DNA of 64,000 bases from Porphyra umbilicalis (taxonomy: Eukaryota > Rhodophyta > Bangiophyceae > Bangiales > Bangiaceae): assembly GCA_002049455.2 (NCBI GenBank), contig KV919030.1, forward strand, positions 45,192-109,191, written 5' to 3'. Under the pieces are notes generated by a model. The model did no database searches. It saw only the letters and a list, made by a program, of their open reading frames with translations, and was not told where the DNA came from. Below, piece by piece: positions 40,777-51,128 of the stretch. Positions within the stretch are counted from its first letter, which is position 1; every line of letters begins with the position of its first letter. The position numbers and the translations under genes were made by a program.

Positions 40777-43050
40777 ATGCCTCCTCGCTCTTCTTCTCGC
40801 AGGGCGCTCGGCGCAGGTGGATCCGCATCTGCGGGGGTGGACAAGCCCCCAACTCGCAAGCGTGCAACGCGAAAGAAGCCGCCGGCTGCCTCAAAGCCCG
40901 CGGCCAACACCATCGCCGCGGAGGAGCGGACCATGCGAGATATCCGTCCAGGGAATGCCTTCCACGCCCCTCCGGCTTTTCCATCACCTGAGGCGGACCC
41001 TACCGGATTCTCCGTGCTGGAAGAAGCCGCTGTAAACATTGGCTCGAGCCCGCGCGCGACGATGGTCGCCACCCACGGAGCAGCTGCAGGCGGCGGGGTG
41101 GGGGCCCAAGTTGCGGCGGCAGCGACTGGCGTGGCTGTGGTCCGTGTCGGGGAGCCATGTGGTTGTCGTACGTTGGCAAGTACCGGGGCCGCGGCCAGCG
41201 GCGGGCCTGCATGTCAAGGTGGCTCGCAAACGGGTAACGGCTCGCACGTGGGTGGCGACGCGCCAGCTGACTACGGGGCACCACTGGGCGACGACGCTCA
41301 AGCCGGTGGCGGCGCGCCAATGCGCGGCTGCGCGCCAATGCGCGGCTGCGCGCCAATGCGCGGCGGCGCCCGTTCGGGTTTTGGCGGAGATTCAGCGGGT
41401 GTTGACGCATCGACTGGAGGCATCGCGCCAGCAGGCGAGAGCGGGCTGGCTGCCGGCGGCGGTGAGTTGGCAGCTGGCGGCGCTTCGGTAGAAGGTTGCG
41501 CGTCAATAGCCGGCGTCCCGCTTACGGCCGGCGCCACGCCTGCCAGCAGCGGCTTGCCTTCCTCCAACGGCGAACCGGGAAGCGGTGTCGGGCGCGCCGC
41601 GGTAGCTGAGGGGGCTGGCGCGCTGCCTGGCGCGCCGTTTTGGATCGGCCTGGCCAACTCCGTGGCAGAGCTCATCCGGTATGCTCGCGCCGGTACCCTC
41701 TCTGGCGGCACGTTGACGACTGCTGTTAACACGTTTTCCAGCCGAGATGAGGAGGTTCTTCGTTAAGTGGGCCTACTTCGGTCGTCTGTCGCGGAGCTGG
41801 GCACCACCCTTGCACAACTGATCAAGTCAGTGGCGGAGTGCCAAGCAGCGCTGGAAATCAATTCGCCTAGGACCATCCATCAGGCTGAGACGCTGCTGAC
41901 GAAGAGCAAAGAGGCGTACGCGGAAGAGATTAAGCGACTCTTCCTTATTGCCACGACGGCTACGGTGCTCCCTGGCCCATATTCCGTGGCCAACACGCTC
42001 AACTCGGTCGTGGCCAAGGAGATGAACATCTCCCCTGCAGAGGCCCAGAAACAGCTGGACGGGCAGCGGGAGCGGGCGGTGCGCGGCTCGGAGAGCACCA
42101 AGACCACTTCGATCAACGTGGCGTTTGCAAGCAGGCGGTCAGCCATGTTTAGGGAGATGGGCCTGTCGGCGTTCAACGCATGGAAGTGCCGAGTCGAGTT
42201 CCCTATCGACAACCAAGACGCTGCGGTCAATGCGGCGGTTGAGTGGCTGCACAAGGACCGCTACATCAAGACAACGGTCGGCCTTGAAGGCGTCGTTGAT
42301 GCTGCGACGACGGTCATTCGTGACATGGACGTCGACAAGACCCTGTCTGTGCCGGCCAACCAGACGGGCGAGGTCGGCTACCTCAAAGCCATGCTTGGGC
42401 ATGTCTCATTTTCCTCGGTCAAGGTAAGCCTCGAGGAATTTGCGTTGCTCTGTTTGGGGTTTATATGTGCTAGCATGTACCTTGCAATCTTTGCGTTCTT
42501 GTTTGATCCATTCGTTCTAACGTTCGTGTGGCTTATGCTCGTGACCGAGTCGTGCATGGCGTTGGATCCAAGGTGAACACTTGCTCCGTTATCTCAGGTG
42601 CGGATGGAGCTCAACAAGCTCATCATGCGGGTGACCAAGAAGAGTTGGAAGGTGGACAACCACCGTCCGGAGTGGATACAAGAAACGCATCGCGTGCACT
42701 TCCATCTCAAGTCGGGGGCAACAATCCCTGCCCGGCTACGCATTATTGATGAAGAGGAGCCCAACCGCGCGGTGATAGACGGTGCGGTGCCCGTCAACCC
42801 GAGGCCGACGAAGGCGCAACACCCGAAAACCCCTGGCGTCATCAACCCCATTGGCGTCATCACCGTCGCAGAGGAGGCCGAGACTGCTATTGCGCTGGCT
42901 GCCGCTGATGGCCCAAACGCCACAACTAGCCCCACGGTCGTGGAGGTGGCGGGAGCGTCGAGCGGGGCAGCTCCCGCCGCAGTGGCCGCGGCCGCGGCTG
43001 CCGCGGCGGCGGCGGCCGCGGCTGCGGCTGTCATTAACGGCAACGCGTGA
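40777..43050 (+). CDS. Unknown two-exon protein with one in-frame TAA
   Basis: I do not recognise this gene. Exon 1 is 40777-42423 and exon 2 is 42598-43050, joined in phase 0 (intron 174 bp, GTAAGC...CTCAG). The N-terminus is basic (RRALGAGGSASAG, KRATRKKPP), then a Gly/Ala/Cys-rich region with three APMRGC repeats (41314-41367). A helical region starts about 41640 (FWIGLANSVAELIRYARAG). The frame meets TAA at 41764-41766 (EEVLR, stop, VGLLRSSVAELGTTLAQL) and then stays open for 270 codons with coiled-coil-like sequence and SAMFREMGLSAFNAWKCRVE. Exon 2 carries KSWKVDNHRPEWIQE and an Ala-rich tail. A CAA to TAA change would explain the stop. It may be a transposon gene, a pseudogene or a readthrough gene. 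Confidence 0.5.
41314..41367 (+). repeat. 18-bp tandem repeat, three copies, in frame
   Basis: GCGCCAATGCGCGGCTGC at 41314, 41332 and 41350 (the last with one change) encodes APMRGC three times in the unknown protein starting at 40777. Confidence 0.95.
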
Positions 43051-43730
43051 AGTGTACACGATCAGAGAAGTAGAGCGGCGCCTAGCTCTGTTGTATTGTC
43101 TTATTGTTTCTGAGCATGCGCTTGTGTGAGAGATGCCAGAGAGGCATGTAAGAAGTATGCTGCACGATGCTCAGAGAGTTCATTGAAGATTGTTGTACAC
43201 TGCATCCCGAAGACCACATTGATCACTCTTGGCCAGAGTCGGCAGGTATCTCCTTCAAAACTTGGTGCGAGTCCATAGTGAGAGGCGTCTCCCAATGAGT
43301 CCGAAAGACCTCTGGCCGGAGGCGCGGAAAGTGGACAGGCGGAGACAATACTTGCGAGTGGCCAAGAGGTGCTCTTTCGCTAAAAATTCTCTGTCTCCCA
43401 CATTGTCACGAAAGAGCTCTTTGGAACCTCTCAAATTACCCCGATACATACCAAATCTGGAACCGTTACGATGGTGCACCGCCCTGCGTCAAAGACTCAC
43501 TTGCGAACTACTAAATTGAAGAGAAAAGGACGACTTACGTGAAAGTGTGCAAAGTATATTTGAAAATGAAATTACTCCTTGTGTTCGTGTTCCTGTTCGG
43601 ATCGGCCAAAATTGGGCATCCTGCAATATAGGGCATCCTGCAATATAGGGCATGTCACGAACAGCTCGCAAACGTCGACACGACACAAGCTGCCTTCCTT
43701 TCACGTACACTCCCCAGAATGCACGCGTCT
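43051..43730. other. Convergent intergenic region
   Basis: Between the 3' ends of the unknown gene (+) and the FIST gene (-). Less GC-rich; a 17-bp tandem repeat lies at 43614-43647. No gene seen. Confidence 0.5.
43614..43647. repeat. 17-bp tandem duplication
   Basis: GGGCATCCTGCAATATA at 43614-43630 and 43631-43647, followed by a further GGGCAT. Confidence 0.95.
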
Positions 43731-45856
43731 TTAACCAGACGCACCCCCGTCAATAGACCCTTCCGAGGCTTCCACATGGGGCACTACAGCGCCCACGCGG
43801 CGCACGAAGACCAACACCGACGAGCCATTGTGGACAATTGTGGACCCAAACTGCCCACTGCTCGGCTTGCCATACAGGCCCCAAATGCTGCCACCCTCGC
43901 CACGCGAGGCGTCCAGCGGCGCCAGCTGCCCGCCGCCAAAGAGTCCGCCGATGGGAACCCCAGCTGCAAACTGCTCAAGCGTGCGGCTCTCGTAGCAGAG
44001 CTCCCCAAACAGGCCGCGCCCGCGGCGAGACGACGACAGCATCAGCACCCCGACAGGCGCGTTGGGGACTCCCGCCATGCTCGCCGCCAGCGCTGCCCGC
44101 TTGTACCGCCGCATAATCGTATCCAGCGCCTCGGCCGCGTACAGGCGGTCGCGGAGGAAGAAGCGCACCCGCTGGCCCGGCCGGACGGCCTCCACCATGG
44201 CCATACCCGTCGGCGGAGGAGCGCCTGGCGTGCCCGGAGGGGGCCCAGGGCTGACGTCCACATTGACAATGCGGCGAATGACAAAGTCGCTTGGCGCCAG
44301 CTCTGGCACGAACTCGTCGGCAGCGACACCCAGGTACAACGTTTGCTCAAGGGTCTTGGCATCCGCTGGCAACGCCCCGTAGTCAATTAGCGACCGCACG
44401 TGGCCGTTGGCCGACAGGCGCGAGATGGGGGAGCCAACACGGGACATCTCGGTGATGACCGTGGGATCGTTGGGGTTCGTGGCCACCACCTCAAAAGTAG
44501 GGCCAACAGGCTTGCAGCTGGTGGCCACTACCGCGTCGAGGGTGATATCGCCCGACAGGCGCACACCCACGGCCGCAGACTCGTGGAGCGCAGACACAGG
44601 CGAGGCCGTCAGGATGTCGCGGGGCAGCGTGCAAATCAGGGAGCCACCCGCACCAAGAGCACCGATGGAGGACAGGCTACCAACCTGCAAGAGCAAGAGG
44701 GTCAAGGATTGCACGCAGACGAGAGCAACTCAGCGTATACCAGCGACCAAAAGCACGACATGCATCGAACAAAAAGTCGTACACGAAGACGTCAGTGATC
44801 GGTTCAGTGCGTCCCCGGCGGTCAGTTGCTAACGCAAAGACCACGAAGCGAGCACCTTTTCATGCCCTCGTCGATACGAGGTCGATAGAACTTCTTACAC
44901 CACAACCGCCGGTGATCATCCCCAACGCTTGAAATGCATGTGAGACAACCCATCACTGCCATACGGTGACGTACCTTTGGCGCAGACGGGAACCCAAAGT
45001 CCAACCCCTGGAGCAGCCGCCCCAAGTTGCCGCTGCCATGGAAGGCAGGGTCCGCAAATAGCAAAAACGAGTCCTCCCCGGCAGGGCGTTCCGGCCCGCC
45101 CATCTCAGACAGCGGCTCCCCCCCCCCAACCAGGCGCTGCCACCGTTCCGCCGACGCGTCCAAGCCCGGCAGGTCGTCAATCATGACCGTGAAGGGCGTC
45201 AGGCGCACCCCCCCGCCCATGCGGAGGAGGCTGAGGCTGACCCCCGGGCGCTCCTGCACCTCTTCGTGGCCAGTACCGCCCTCCGTAGCCCCAACAACCC
45301 CGTCCGCCGTCGTTCCAATGATGTGCACCAGGCCCGGGAGGAAGGAGCGGAGCTTGGGCACGACCGTGTCCAGGCCCTGCCGCCCGGACCGGCCCATCTT
45401 TTCCCCATACTTTGACGACACAAACACGATGGCCAGATCCCCGGCACTGCAGCCACCGCCGCCGAGAGAAGCGAGCACACGGGACGCCACGTCCGCGAGT
45501 GCCGCGTGGAGCGACGTCGCTGCCGAGACGGCGGTGACCATGCCCTGCGTGCGCGCCACCTGCGCGGGGGAGGTCACCGGGTCGGGTACAGCCGGCGTTG
45601 CTGGGAACGCGTCGGGGATCGGCATGGAGGCGGGAAGGGGGTCCCCCTCCTCGGGGGGGGAGGGGGACGCAGCCGCCATCGGTGTCACGATGCGGCAGGG
45701 AGCCGGCCGCCAACGGGGCAGGGCCACGGACGACGCCGCGGCCGAGCGACCGCACAGGGGCACGGGGATGGCCGCGCCATGGAAGGTGGAGACGGCTGCC
45801 GCCGCCCCCACGCAGGGGGCGGCAGGCACAAAAGCGGCAATGCCGGAGGGCGCCAT
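43731..45856 (-). CDS. FIST-domain protein, probably plastid-targeted
   Basis: FIST N and C domains are a sensory module found in bacteria and plants, thought to bind small ligands such as amino acids. Exon 1 is 45856-44975 and exon 2 is 44684-43731, joined in phase 0 (611 aa; intron 290 bp, GTACGT...GCAG). Residues 1-60 (MAPSGIAAFVPAAPCVGAAA onward) look like a red-algal plastid transit peptide with an early Phe. The FIST-N core has GDLAIVFVSSKYG, then HIIGTTADGVVG and LLFADPAF. The intron sits in FGFPSAPKVGSLSS, a spot typical of FIST. The C-terminal domain has FFLRDRLYAAEALDTIMRRY and GLFGELCYES followed by GVPIGGLFGGGQLAPL. No F-box or kinase is attached. It is divergently arranged with the formate-tetrahydrofolate ligase gene, 913 bp apart. 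Confidence 0.87.
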
Positions 45857-46769
45857 GGCAAGGCAACAGGAGCGTCAGATGCGGACGAGCGTATCAGACT
45901 TGGGGGTGTACCAGACAAGTGGTGGGACAAAACGAAGTAGGAACAGTGTAGAGGGATGCAGTCAGAGGCGGCGGATGGGCGGACTGGACAGAGTCGTAGC
46001 AACAGCCGGTGGGGAAGGTGGTCCGAACTGCCAGCGAGTGGAAAAGCCGGCGAAGGGCTGAGGAATCGCAGCGCAGGGCGTTGGGTCCTCGTATGGACCA
46101 AGAGCTGGATCGCTGGTCTTGTAGCTACCAGATACATACCGTTTCAACTGACTCTCGAGACTAAGTAGTCCGCCCTTGGTGGGCTGATCCCGAATAGTAG
46201 TTCGAGGCACACCATGGTAATTCTCAAAATATAATTCAATGGCTCTCTCACGGCAGCACCATGCACGATGCAGCTCAAGCAAGCTCGACCACAAACGACC
46301 CGTGAGGTTGGAGAGTCAGGTCGGCCAATGGCAAGGCCCGCTGCTTTCTGCACGAGTGGTTCAGACCACGATCCGAGACGCCATTCTGATGGTTCCCTCA
46401 GCTTTTGCAGGGATGCGATGGCTCGGGCTCTTGGCGAAGAGCCCAGCACAGGAAGCCCACACCTCGCCGGCATCTCCCTGCTGCTGGCGGCATTGCTCCG
46501 TTTCTAGTGCCCTCGTGGCGTGTGCGTAGACGTTCTTGCTTGTTTGTCTCCCCGGCTACCTGCGGCTGCCCTGTTACCTGCAACTCTCTGCCTACGTGCC
46601 GCCCCCCGTGCGCCAACCTGTCGCTGTCCGCTGGGGCTCATCCACGCTGCTCTCCCGCATTGCCATCCATCCCCTCTCTCGCTCCCTCGTCTTTGCCCCA
46701 CACCGTGCTCTTCCTCCCTCCCTTCCGCTTGCCCCCCGACCCACACTGGCGCTCCGTCGCCGGGCCATC
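45857..46769. other. Divergent promoter region, FIST gene and FTHFS
   Basis: This 913-bp region holds both promoters. The final 150 bp before 46770 are strongly C/T-rich (CCCCTCTCTCGCTCCCTCGT and similar), a pattern also seen before other start codons here. No separate gene seen. Confidence 0.5.
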
Positions 46770-48857
46770 ATGGCAGCACTGGCGGCGGCGCCCGCGGCCA
46801 GGTCCGTATCGGGGGTGACCGCGGCTTCGCCCGCAACAGTGCCGCTCCCCTCCCCCCCAGCGGCGCCATCGCTCGCCACGGCGCGCCCCCTCCCATACAC
46901 CCTTCTGCCGGTGCCGTCTGACCTGGCCATTGCGCAAGCTACGACCGTACAGTCGATTCGTGCCATCGCGGCGGCGATTGGGATTGGGGAGGACGACCTG
47001 GACTTGTACGGGCGGGACAAGGCCAAGGTGCATCTGGCGGTGCGGGACCGCCTCGCTGCAGCTGCGGCGGCGGCGGCGGCGGCCGATGGTGGCAGTGGCG
47101 GCGCCACCGCCGTGGGCCGCCTGATTGTCGTCAGCGGCATCAACCCGACGCCGCTTGGCGAAGGAAAATCCTGCACGACCGTCGGGCTGTCGCAGGCACT
47201 TGGTGCGCATCTCGGCGCCCGCGTCATGACGACGATGCGGCAGCCGTCACAGGGCCCTGTGTGGGGCGTCAAGGGTGGCGCCGCTGGCGGCGGCTACTCC
47301 CAAATCGTCCCCATGGAAGCGTACAACTTGCACCTGACGGGAGACTTGCACGCTATCAGCGCGGCCAACAACCTCCTCGCCGCCGCCATTGACACGCGCC
47401 TCTTCCACGAGTCGACGCAGTCGGACGAGGCGCTCTTCCGCCGCCTATGCCCGCCGTCGGCCAAGGACGGCAGCCGCCGCTTTTCGCCCATCATGCGGCG
47501 TCGGTTGGACAAGCTCGGCATCACCAAGGACAACCCGGCCGACCTAACGCCCGACGAGGCCGCCCGCTTTGCGCGGCTCGATTTGGACCCAGCGTCGATC
47601 ACTTGGCAGCGGGTCGTCGACCTCAACGACCGCTCCCTGCGGCGCATCACGATTGGGCAGGGCGCCGCCGAGAAGGGTCTGACCCGCGAGACAGGCTTTG
47701 ACATCACGGTCGCGTCTGAGATCATGGCCATCATGGCGCTCGCGACCAGCCTCGGGGACCTCCGCGCGCGCCTCGGCGCCATCGTTGTCGGCACGACAAA
47801 GGAGGGCGCCCGCGGCGGTGGCGGCCACCCTGTAACGGCTGACGACCTCGGCGTCGGCGGCGCGCTGGCGGTGCTGCTCAAGGACGCGCTGTTGCCGACG
47901 CTCATGCAGACCGTCGAGGGCACCCCCGTGCTCATCCACACGGGGCCGTTTGCCAACCTCGCGCACGGTCAATCTTCGGTCGTCGCTGACCAGCTGGCGT
48001 TGCAGCTGGTTGGCCCCGGCGGGTACGTGTTGACGGAAGCGGGTTTCGGCGCGGACATTGGCGGGGAGAAGGCGATGAACATCAAGTGCCGAGCGGGGGG
48101 GCTGACGCCCGCCGCCGTCGTCCTCGTCGCTACCGTGCGGGCGCTCAAGGCCCATGGCGGGGCCCCGCCGGTCAAGGCCGGCACGCCGCTACCGGCCGAG
48201 TACTCGACTGTGGACGTAGCGATGGTCAAGCGGGGAGCGGCCAACCTGGAGCGCCACGTGGAGAACATGCGCGCCTTTGGGCCGCCGGTCGTCGTCGCCA
48301 TCAACCGCTTTGCCACCGACGCGGACGAGGAGCTGGCGGCGGTGCGGGAAGCGGCTCTCAATGCCGGCGCCGTCGACGCGGTCATTGCCAACCACTGGGC
48401 GCAGGGTGGAGCGGGGGCCGTCGACCTCGGACGGGCGGTCATGGCCGCCTGCGACACTGCGTGTGGCGGCGGCGCCCCCCCCCCGCTCAAGTTCACCTAT
48501 GACCTCGACGCGCCGCTAAAGGACAAGATTGAGGCCATCGCCACCCGCGTCTACCGCGCTGCGTCGGTCGACTTTGCGCCGACGGCGGCGGTGCGGCTGG
48601 CCGAGTTTGAGCGCCTCGGCTATGGGGGCCTGGCCGTCTGCATGGCCAAGACACAGTACTCCTTTTCGGCCGACCCAACCCTCACCGGCGCGCCGACGGA
48701 CTTTGTGCTCCCGGTCGTAGATGTGCGGCTGTCGGCGGGGGCGGGGCTGATCGTCGCGCTGTGCGGGACCATCCAGACGATGCCAGGGTTGCCGACGCGG
48801 CCAAACTTTTATGAGATTGACATTGACGAGGATGGCGTCATTGTCGGCCTGTCTTGA
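46770..48857 (+). CDS. FTHFS: Formate-tetrahydrofolate ligase (10-formyl-THF synthetase), monofunctional
   Basis: The enzyme makes 10-formyl-tetrahydrofolate from formate, THF and ATP, feeding purine and one-carbon metabolism. The single exon gives 695 aa, near the plant and bacterial monofunctional size plus an extension. Residues 1-45 are Ala/Pro/Ser-rich and may be an organelle presequence. Family landmarks in order are DLYGRDKAKVHLAV, the ATP loop NPTPLGEGKSCTTVGLSQAL, QPSQGPVWGVKGGAAGGGYS, FHESTQSDEALFRRLCP, GFDITVASEIMAI, LTEAGFGADIGGEKAMNIKC, VVVAINRFATDADEE, AKTQYSFSADP and MPGLPTRPNFYEIDID. The start at 46770 follows a pyrimidine-rich leader; the frame is open 78 codons further upstream, but that part reads like leader. 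No dehydrogenase/cyclohydrolase domain is fused. Confidence 0.97.
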   Translation: MAALAAAPAARSVSGVTAASPATVPLPSPPAAPSLATARPLPYTLLPVPSDLAIAQATTVQSIRAIAAAIGIGEDDLDLYGRDKAKVHLAVRDRLAAAAAAAAAADGGSGGATAVGRLIVVSGINPTPLGEGKSCTTVGLSQALGAHLGARVMTTMRQPSQGPVWGVKGGAAGGGYSQIVPMEAYNLHLTGDLHAISAANNLLAAAIDTRLFHESTQSDEALFRRLCPPSAKDGSRRFSPIMRRRLDKLGITKDNPADLTPDEAARFARLDLDPASITWQRVVDLNDRSLRRITIGQGAAEKGLTRETGFDITVASEIMAIMALATSLGDLRARLGAIVVGTTKEGARGGGGHPVTADDLGVGGALAVLLKDALLPTLMQTVEGTPVLIHTGPFANLAHGQSSVVADQLALQLVGPGGYVLTEAGFGADIGGEKAMNIKCRAGGLTPAAVVLVATVRALKAHGGAPPVKAGTPLPAEYSTVDVAMVKRGAANLERHVENMRAFGPPVVVAINRFATDADEELAAVREAALNAGAVDAVIANHWAQGGAGAVDLGRAVMAACDTACGGGAPPPLKFTYDLDAPLKDKIEAIATRVYRAASVDFAPTAAVRLAEFERLGYGGLAVCMAKTQYSFSADPTLTGAPTDFVLPVVDVRLSAGAGLIVALCGTIQTMPGLPTRPNFYEIDIDEDGVIVGLS

Positions 48858-50037
48858 GCGCAAGGTGCGAGTGGGGGGGATGGGGGGGACACCGCCGCGA
48901 GGAGGGAGTGCCTTGTTGGTGGAGTAAGGAGCGCATACGATAGCCGACCATGACCTTGTCCTGCCCTATTCTGTCGACCATGACGAGTCGTGTCGTTTGC
49001 TCAGGCTCCCATGTGCAGCCGCGCCTTGTGAAGGCGCTGCTCGGCGGCGGTGCTGGGACCTGGGGGGCATCTGCGGATGAACACGACGTAGAGCGTGGTA
49101 GATCTACCCACTTTTCGCCCCATATATTTTTAGTCTTTCGACAAGAAGAAAATAATTTACATCACTAAAATCAAGCGATTCAGGATCTCACTGTGGCACA
49201 CCGATTGAGGTGCTCTTCGGGGCCTCTCCACTCCCCGGCCGCCGACCAGGACCGTGCTACGATGATCGTTCCGCAACCACTGGTGCTTGCAGGGCACACG
49301 TCGCCACAACACGCGCATCGTCGGCTGGGCCCGCCGCCCGTGCAGCGTCTCCCACGAGGGTGCGTGGGTCGGCGCGGGCGCGCAAGGGTGCGCGCCGCGC
49401 CTTTCACGTGCGCGGGGTGGTCACCCCCTCCCGGCCGTGACGTCGGCCGGAAGCCTCCCTGGCCTCTGGCGGCACGGGGCGCCGCGGGTCACCGGCCCGC
49501 GGTTTGAAAGTTGGTACGGACGGACGGTGGGTTCTCCCCCCCGCCCCGTCTGTCTGGACGGGGGGGAATGACTGGGGGGACCCAGGGTGCGACCCGCTGC
49601 AAGACCGCCGTGGTGGCGTCAGTGGTGCGGGACCCCCGCCCCCAATGGGTCCATTGAAGCGCCGTCTGGGCGATGCCGTCCAGACGCCTTTGGGCCGAGC
49701 GGCCGCGCCTCCGCCGCTCGACGCGAGCCGCCATTGGCGCCACCGCCGCTGCCGCCGCCGTCGCCACCGCCGCTGCCGCCGCCGTCGCCACCGCCGCTGC
49801 CGCCTCCATCGCCACCGCCGCTGCCGCCGCCGTCGTCACCGCCACCACCCCTGCCGCTCCGCTCCAACCCCATTGACGGCTCACACGGTTGCCGATCGAC
49901 GCCGCCGCGTGACCGCGTCGTCGCCGCTACGGCGGCACCCCCCCCCCGCCCCTACTCTCCCCGTCTGGCTCTACCATGGGGCGTCACCACTCCCACCGTC
50001 CCGACCCTGCCACCCCCCCCCCCCCGGCTTTCCGCCC
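48858..50037. other. Intergenic to upstream part of the next gene
   Basis: 48858-49500 shows no gene; a short AT-rich patch lies at 49120-49170. From about 49587 a Pro-rich frame (PPPLPPPS repeats) is open up to a 14-C run at about 50014 and could be the true N-terminus of the next gene in another frame. Confidence 0.4.
49738..49833. repeat. 24-bp minisatellite, four copies
   Basis: CGCCACCGCCGCTGCCGCCG plus CCGT at 49738, 49762, 49786 and 49810. The length is a multiple of three, so it encodes an octapeptide repeat, either PPPLPPPS or HRRCRRRR depending on frame; the Pro-rich reading is more protein-like. Confidence 0.95.
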
Positions 50038-51097
50038 ATGAATCGGAGCACCATGCCGGGGGGCGGGGTGCCCGACCGCCCCCCACCGCACCCTCGCGTC
50101 CCCGTGCCAATGGCGACGGCGGCGGCCGGGATGGCGGCGGCTGCCGCCGCCACCGCCGCCCACACGCCCACCCCGGGAGCGGCGGGGGGTGGGGCGCCCG
50201 ACCGCACCCCGCCACGCCCCCGCGTCGTCGTGCCGGTGCCGACGGCGGCGGCGGCCGGGACGGCAACGGCCGCCGCCGCCGCCCGCACGCCCACCCTGGG
50301 AGCGTCGGCCGCTGCGCCGCCGGCGGCGCTCCCACCGGCGGAGACGGCGGCGGTCGCCTCGAAGCCACCCCCGTCGACGAACTGGCCACGCCTGTTCGTG
50401 AGCGACGACGGCAGCCCGCTGCCGCCGCGAGCGCCGCCACCCATGCTGCCCTTTGGGCCACCGCCGCGCGTGGCGCGGCCGCCGCAGCAGCCGCATCCGG
50501 CAGGCAAGACGACCAAGTGGAGGTCGCCGCGTGGCCACCACCCGCCGACGGCGACGGCGTTTGGCAGCATCGACGGTATGCCGTCGGCGGGCGGCCGCTC
50601 GGCCGGGGCGCACGCGTGGCCACCGCCGCCGGGCGGCGGCGCGCCGCAGACGGCGCGGATGCGGTCGCCGCGGCCACAAGTGAATCCCGCGGCGCCACCC
50701 AAGGCGTCAGCGTCGGCGGCGGCGGCGGCAACGACGGCAGAGGCACCCGTCGTCGGCGCGTCGCCGACGGGCGGCCGCTCGACCGGGGCGCGCGCGCGGC
50801 CATCCCGGTCTGGCGGCGCCGCGCCGGAGACGGCGCGGACGCGGTCTCTGTCGCCGCCAGTGATCCCCGCGGCGCCACCCAAGGTGGCAACGTCGGCGGC
50901 GGCAGCGTCGGCGGTGGCGGCGGCGACGACAGCGGCGACGGCGGCGGCACCCGTCGTCGGCACGCCGCCGGTGGGCGGCCGCTCGGCCGGGGCGCGCGCG
51001 CGGCCATCCCGGCCTGGCGGTGACGCCCCGAAGACGGCGCGGACGCGGTCGCCGCTGCCGCCAGTGATCGCCGCGACGCTACACGAGGCGGCAGCGT

Positions 51098-51128
<31 letters not shown>

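Noticed and set aside
46536..46769. Longer N-terminus for FTHFS from an upstream ATG
   Set aside because: The sequence is pyrimidine-rich leader with no family match; the start at 46770 gives a complete enzyme.
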